Positions 61,485-64,000 of a DNA stretch of 64,000 nt are shown one piece after another. Both the position numbers and the translations under genes were made by a program. The notes beneath the pieces were generated by a model that was not told where the DNA came from, made no database searches, and saw only the letters and a list, made by a program, of their open reading frames with translations. The first letter of the stretch is position 1; each line of letters begins with the position of its first letter. The stretch is from Bacillus sp. FJAT-29814 (lineage in GTDB: Bacteria > Bacillota > Bacilli > Bacillales > Cytobacillaceae): assembly GCF_001510715.1 (NCBI RefSeq), contig NZ_LMTJ01000014.1:1-64000 (forward strand). Reading direction: 5' to 3'.

Positions 61485-62867
61485 ATGGAAAAAAAACGTC
61501 CTTTTGGTACGAGAGACAAGTTTGGTTATTTGTTTGGTGATTTTGGCAACGATTTCTTCTTTATGCTTGTATTAGCATTCTTAATGGTATTTTATACAGA
61601 TGTTCTGCATTTAAATCCTAAAGCTGTAGGCCTACTGTTTGTGGTTGCACGTTTATGGGATGCGTTTGCTGATATGGCATGGGGTCGTTTTATTGATACT
61701 AGGACGACCGGGAAAAACGGGAAATTTAGACCATGGATTTTGAGAATGTCCTTTCCGCTTGTCATAACTGGTGTTTTAATGTTTGCCTATATTCCAGGAA
61801 TGTCACATGGGTTTTATTTAGCTTATGCTTACGTGACCTATATTGTTTGGGGAACATTATATAGTACGGTTAACATCCCTTACGGATCAATGGCGTCTGT
61901 TATGTCAGCTGATCCTGTAGAGCGTACAGCCTTATCTTCTTGGAGAACAGTCGGGTCACAATTGGCAGGATTAGTCATAAATGTTGTCGGACCTATCATT
62001 CTGTTTGTAGACAACAAAGCAGTTCCAAGCCGCTTTTTCATGGCAGCACTTATTTTTGGCCTATTGGCAATTGCATGTTACATTGCTTGTTATAGAATGA
62101 CTACTGAGCGCATTGTTGTGAATGAAAAAGCTAAGTCTAAAGTTAAAAAAGGCGCAACACTAAAAGGTATTGCCAAAAACAAACCATTAATTTTCTTCCT
62201 TGCCGCTTCGCTAATTTTCATGGTAAACCTGATGTTGATTGGTGCGGTGAACGTTTACTTGTTTAAAGATTACTTTGGAACCGCTAAAGCTTTAAGTTTT
62301 GTCGGTCTAATACAATCTGCAGCTGTATTTGTAATGGCACCATTCATTCATAAATTAGTGAAAAAATTTGGTAAAAAAGAATTGGTATCTGTAAGTATTT
62401 TAGTGGCAGGTCTTGTGTATGTAGCTTTATATCTGCTGCCGAACTTAAGTGCAACGCAATTCACTGCTCTCCTAGCTATTGCAATGCTTGGTTATGGTAC
62501 ATTTAACCTTGTGATCTGGGCATTCGTTACTGATATTATTGATTATCACGAATATTTAACTGGGTTGCGTGAGGATGGCACGATTTATGCGATCTATTCG
62601 ATGGCACGTAAAATTGGACAAGCTGTTGCCGGAGGAGTCGGTGCTGCAGCCATTGCAGCTGTTGGGTACAACTCTCAACTCGAAGTACAAACAGCTGAAA
62701 CGCTTCGTGGAATCCATATGGTTGGTACGCTCATCCCTGCAATCGTATTTTTGAGTGTATTTGTAATCATTACATTCCTATATCCTTTAAACAAAAAACG
62801 TACAGAACAACTTGCTGCTGATTTATCTGAAAAGAGACAAGCTGCTGTGTCTGGAAAAACAGCATAA
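61485..62867 (+). CDS. GPH-family sugar:cation symporter
   Basis: 460 aa, about twelve transmembrane helices. Features of the glycoside-pentoside-hexuronide (MelB/XynB-like) family: FGYLFGDFGNDFFF at the start, RLWDAFADMAWGRFIDTRT near 54-72 (conserved Asp in helix 2 and loop 2-3) and DIIDYHEYLTGLREDGTIYA near 356-375. It is expected to import a glycoside with Na+ or H+. ATG 61485 follows TTGGGGTGAAA; an ATT-type start at 61458 is unlikely. Confidence 0.9.
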   Translation: MEKKRPFGTRDKFGYLFGDFGNDFFFMLVLAFLMVFYTDVLHLNPKAVGLLFVVARLWDAFADMAWGRFIDTRTTGKNGKFRPWILRMSFPLVITGVLMFAYIPGMSHGFYLAYAYVTYIVWGTLYSTVNIPYGSMASVMSADPVERTALSSWRTVGSQLAGLVINVVGPIILFVDNKAVPSRFFMAALIFGLLAIACYIACYRMTTERIVVNEKAKSKVKKGATLKGIAKNKPLIFFLAASLIFMVNLMLIGAVNVYLFKDYFGTAKALSFVGLIQSAAVFVMAPFIHKLVKKFGKKELVSVSILVAGLVYVALYLLPNLSATQFTALLAIAMLGYGTFNLVIWAFVTDIIDYHEYLTGLREDGTIYAIYSMARKIGQAVAGGVGAAAIAAVGYNSQLEVQTAETLRGIHMVGTLIPAIVFLSVFVIITFLYPLNKKRTEQLAADLSEKRQAAVSGKTA

Positions 62868-62876
62868 TTCATAAAA

Positions 62877-62910
62877 AAGATAGTTAATCGCGTGTTAACT
62901 ATCTTCTTCT
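62877..62910 (+). terminator. Terminator after the symporter gene
   Basis: AAGATAGTTAA (62877-62887) pairs perfectly with TTAACTATCTT (62895-62905), followed by a T-rich run. In reverse, it may also serve the opposite strand. Confidence 0.88.
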
Positions 62911-62922
62911 TTTCGCATTATA

Positions 62923-62952
62923 TTGTGTGAATGCTGTCACAAATGGTATTAT
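62923..62952 (+). promoter_or_regulatory. Candidate promoter of the GntR gene
   Basis: TTGTGT (62923-62928), 18-bp spacer, TATTAT (62947-62952). The GTATACWAGTATAC operator is absent here, so autoregulation by it is not indicated. Confidence 0.5.
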
Positions 62953-63004
62953 GGGTATAGATTTGTTCAATTGAAGGGGTAACCAATAGGGAGTGTACCA
63001 AAGT

Positions 63005-63721
63005 ATGGTGACAATATCGTCAAAGCTGCCTGGTGAAAACAATAAAGAATTTGCTTATAGAATCATCAAAGATTCGATTATGTCATTGGAATTAGAACCA
63101 GGACAGGCTATAAGTGAAATAGAATTGGCGGCGGCATTACAGATATCACGTACGCCAATCAGAGAAGTTTTAGGCAAATTGCGGGAGGAGCACTTAGTAG
63201 AGGTAATACCACAGGTAGGGACCTATATTTCAAAAATTAAGCCGCAATTGATTAAAGAAGCCTCTTTTATGCGTTATACGTTAGAAAAAGAAATCTTAAA
63301 GCTCTCGTGCGAACAATTCCCAAAGGCCAATTTATTCGATTTGAAAAAGAATCTGGCGCTGCAGGAGGATTTAATCGGCTGTAAAGGTAAAGAGAGAGAG
63401 TTTCATAAATTAGATAAAGAGTTTCACAGGATTATTTTTGAAGGCAAAAAAAATGAAAATATCTGGACCGCCATTATGAGGATCAGTACACATTATAACC
63501 GGATCAGGCTACTATCGGAAATGCAGCATAATTTCGATGAACCGATTGCCCAGCATGCAAAAATTATTGAAATCCTTGAAACGAAAGATTGTGATGCAGT
63601 AGAAGAAATAGTGAGACAGCATATCGTTGAACCAATGAAGCATTGGGACGATTTATTTAAAGAAGGCAGTCCTTATATAAAATATTTTGAAATGGTTGAC
63701 CAAAATCCAGTATTCCTATAG
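63005..63721 (+). CDS. GntR-family (FadR/FCD) transcriptional regulator
   Basis: 238 aa. Winged helix-turn-helix about 12-78 (ISEIELAAALQISRTPIREVLGKLR). The C-terminal FCD ligand domain (about 85-215) has its likely metal ligands D137, H141, H184 and H206. FCD regulators usually bind a sugar acid or related effector and GTATAC-type palindromes, which fits the three nearby operators. I prefer ATG 63005 after AGGGAG; a GTG at 62993 is in frame. It probably represses the GH3 gene, the symporter gene and an operon to the right. Confidence 0.9.
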   Translation: MVTISSKLPGENNKEFAYRIIKDSIMSLELEPGQAISEIELAAALQISRTPIREVLGKLREEHLVEVIPQVGTYISKIKPQLIKEASFMRYTLEKEILKLSCEQFPKANLFDLKKNLALQEDLIGCKGKEREFHKLDKEFHRIIFEGKKNENIWTAIMRISTHYNRIRLLSEMQHNFDEPIAQHAKIIEILETKDCDAVEEIVRQHIVEPMKHWDDLFKEGSPYIKYFEMVDQNPVFL

Positions 63722-63742
63722 TAGATAGGGATACTTTTTTTA
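63709..63742 (+). terminator. Terminator after the GntR gene
   Basis: AGTATTCCTAT pairs with ATAGGGATACT (one G-T pair), overlapping the stop codon and followed by TTTTTTT. Confidence 0.8.
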
Positions 63743-63787
63743 TGCCGAAAAAATTATATACTTTTTTGTGAATAAAGCATTTTATCA

Positions 63788-63827
63788 TTGAAAAATTTAC
63801 CCAGAGTGTGCTAGTATACAAGTATAC
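63788..63827 (+). promoter_or_regulatory. Third GntR-type promoter/operator, facing out of the window
   Basis: TTGAAA (63788-63793), 18-bp spacer, TAGTAT (63812-63817), with operator GTATACAAGTATAC at 63814-63827. From 63828 to 64000 no gene start with a ribosome site is seen, so the controlled gene lies beyond the window. Confidence 0.68.
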
Positions 63828-64000
63828 AAGTTGTGCAAGGATGGAAAAGACGCTTGGAATGTATATTCTAGCAGTTTTATTACATCCTATTAGTGTTTGT
63901 TTGAATGTACACGGTTTCAGCTGGCAAAGAACTTTGTGTAAAGCCAGCCATTGAACCGATGTAAAGGTTCGTAATTTATTATGGGCAAGGTGATAGTAGA

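Overview
The window is a low-GC Bacillaceae chromosome segment (Bacillus/Neobacillus/Cytobacillus-like; the genus is my inference). The evidence is gene order and protein sequence that follow Bacillus subtilis almost gene for gene: the ctsR class III heat-shock operon, radA-disA, the isoprenoid and aminoacyl-tRNA synthetase block, sigH, secE-nusG, rpoBC, the str operon, and the S10-spc-alpha ribosomal protein superoperon. Nearly all core genes lie on the + strand, with strong Shine-Dalgarno sites, short gaps and frequent 1-25 bp overlaps.

Layout. 1-538: two families of degenerate tandem repeats, then a sigma-A type promoter with a CtsR operator. 539-5263: ctsR-mcsA-mcsB-clpC; a 71-bp inverted repeat (69/71 identical) brackets mcsA-mcsB-clpC. 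5488-9226: radA, disA and the PIN-TRAM protein YacL. 9259-16044: ispD-ispF-gltX, then a cysteine T-box leader and cysE-cysS-mrnC-rlmB-rae1. 16114-17897: sigH, rpmG, secE, nusG. 18098-29256: rplKA, an L10 leader, rplJL, rsmC, rpoB, rpoC, the L7Ae-like gene. 29360-33745: rpsL-rpsG-fusA-tuf. 34128-48311: S10-spc-alpha clusters through rplQ. Unusually, map and the small KOW protein gene normally found between adk and infA are missing, and 309 bp of non-coding sequence remain. 48376-51991: a structured leader with an apparent attenuator, then ecfA1-ecfA2-ecfT-truA. 51992-53100: L13 leader, rplM, rpsI.

Accessory part. 53041-58601 is a degenerate 5.5-kb integrative element inserted at the 3' end of rpsI. 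The last 60 bp of rpsI and its terminator are repeated at the far end, and four TGACCAC motifs (probable integrase arm sites) lie just inside the left end, with two more near the right end. Cargo: a 5'-truncated tyrosine integrase, a small protein with three perfect Cx4Cx9CxxH repeats, a GC-rich S8 subtilisin-like protease with a Gram-negative style autotransporter passenger repeat but no beta-barrel, and a broken IS3-family transposase. Downstream are degenerate repeats and another piece of the same terminator, suggesting earlier insertions at this site.

59284-63721 is a sugar-utilisation locus: a cytoplasmic GH3 (NagZ-like) glycosidase, a GPH-family sugar symporter and a GntR/FCD regulator. 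Three promoters here (before the glycosidase, before the symporter, and after the regulator facing out of the window) have the same near-palindrome GTATACWAGTATAC over a TAGTAT -10 box. This defines a probable local regulon whose remaining genes lie beyond the right edge. No rRNA, tRNA or CRISPR array was seen.
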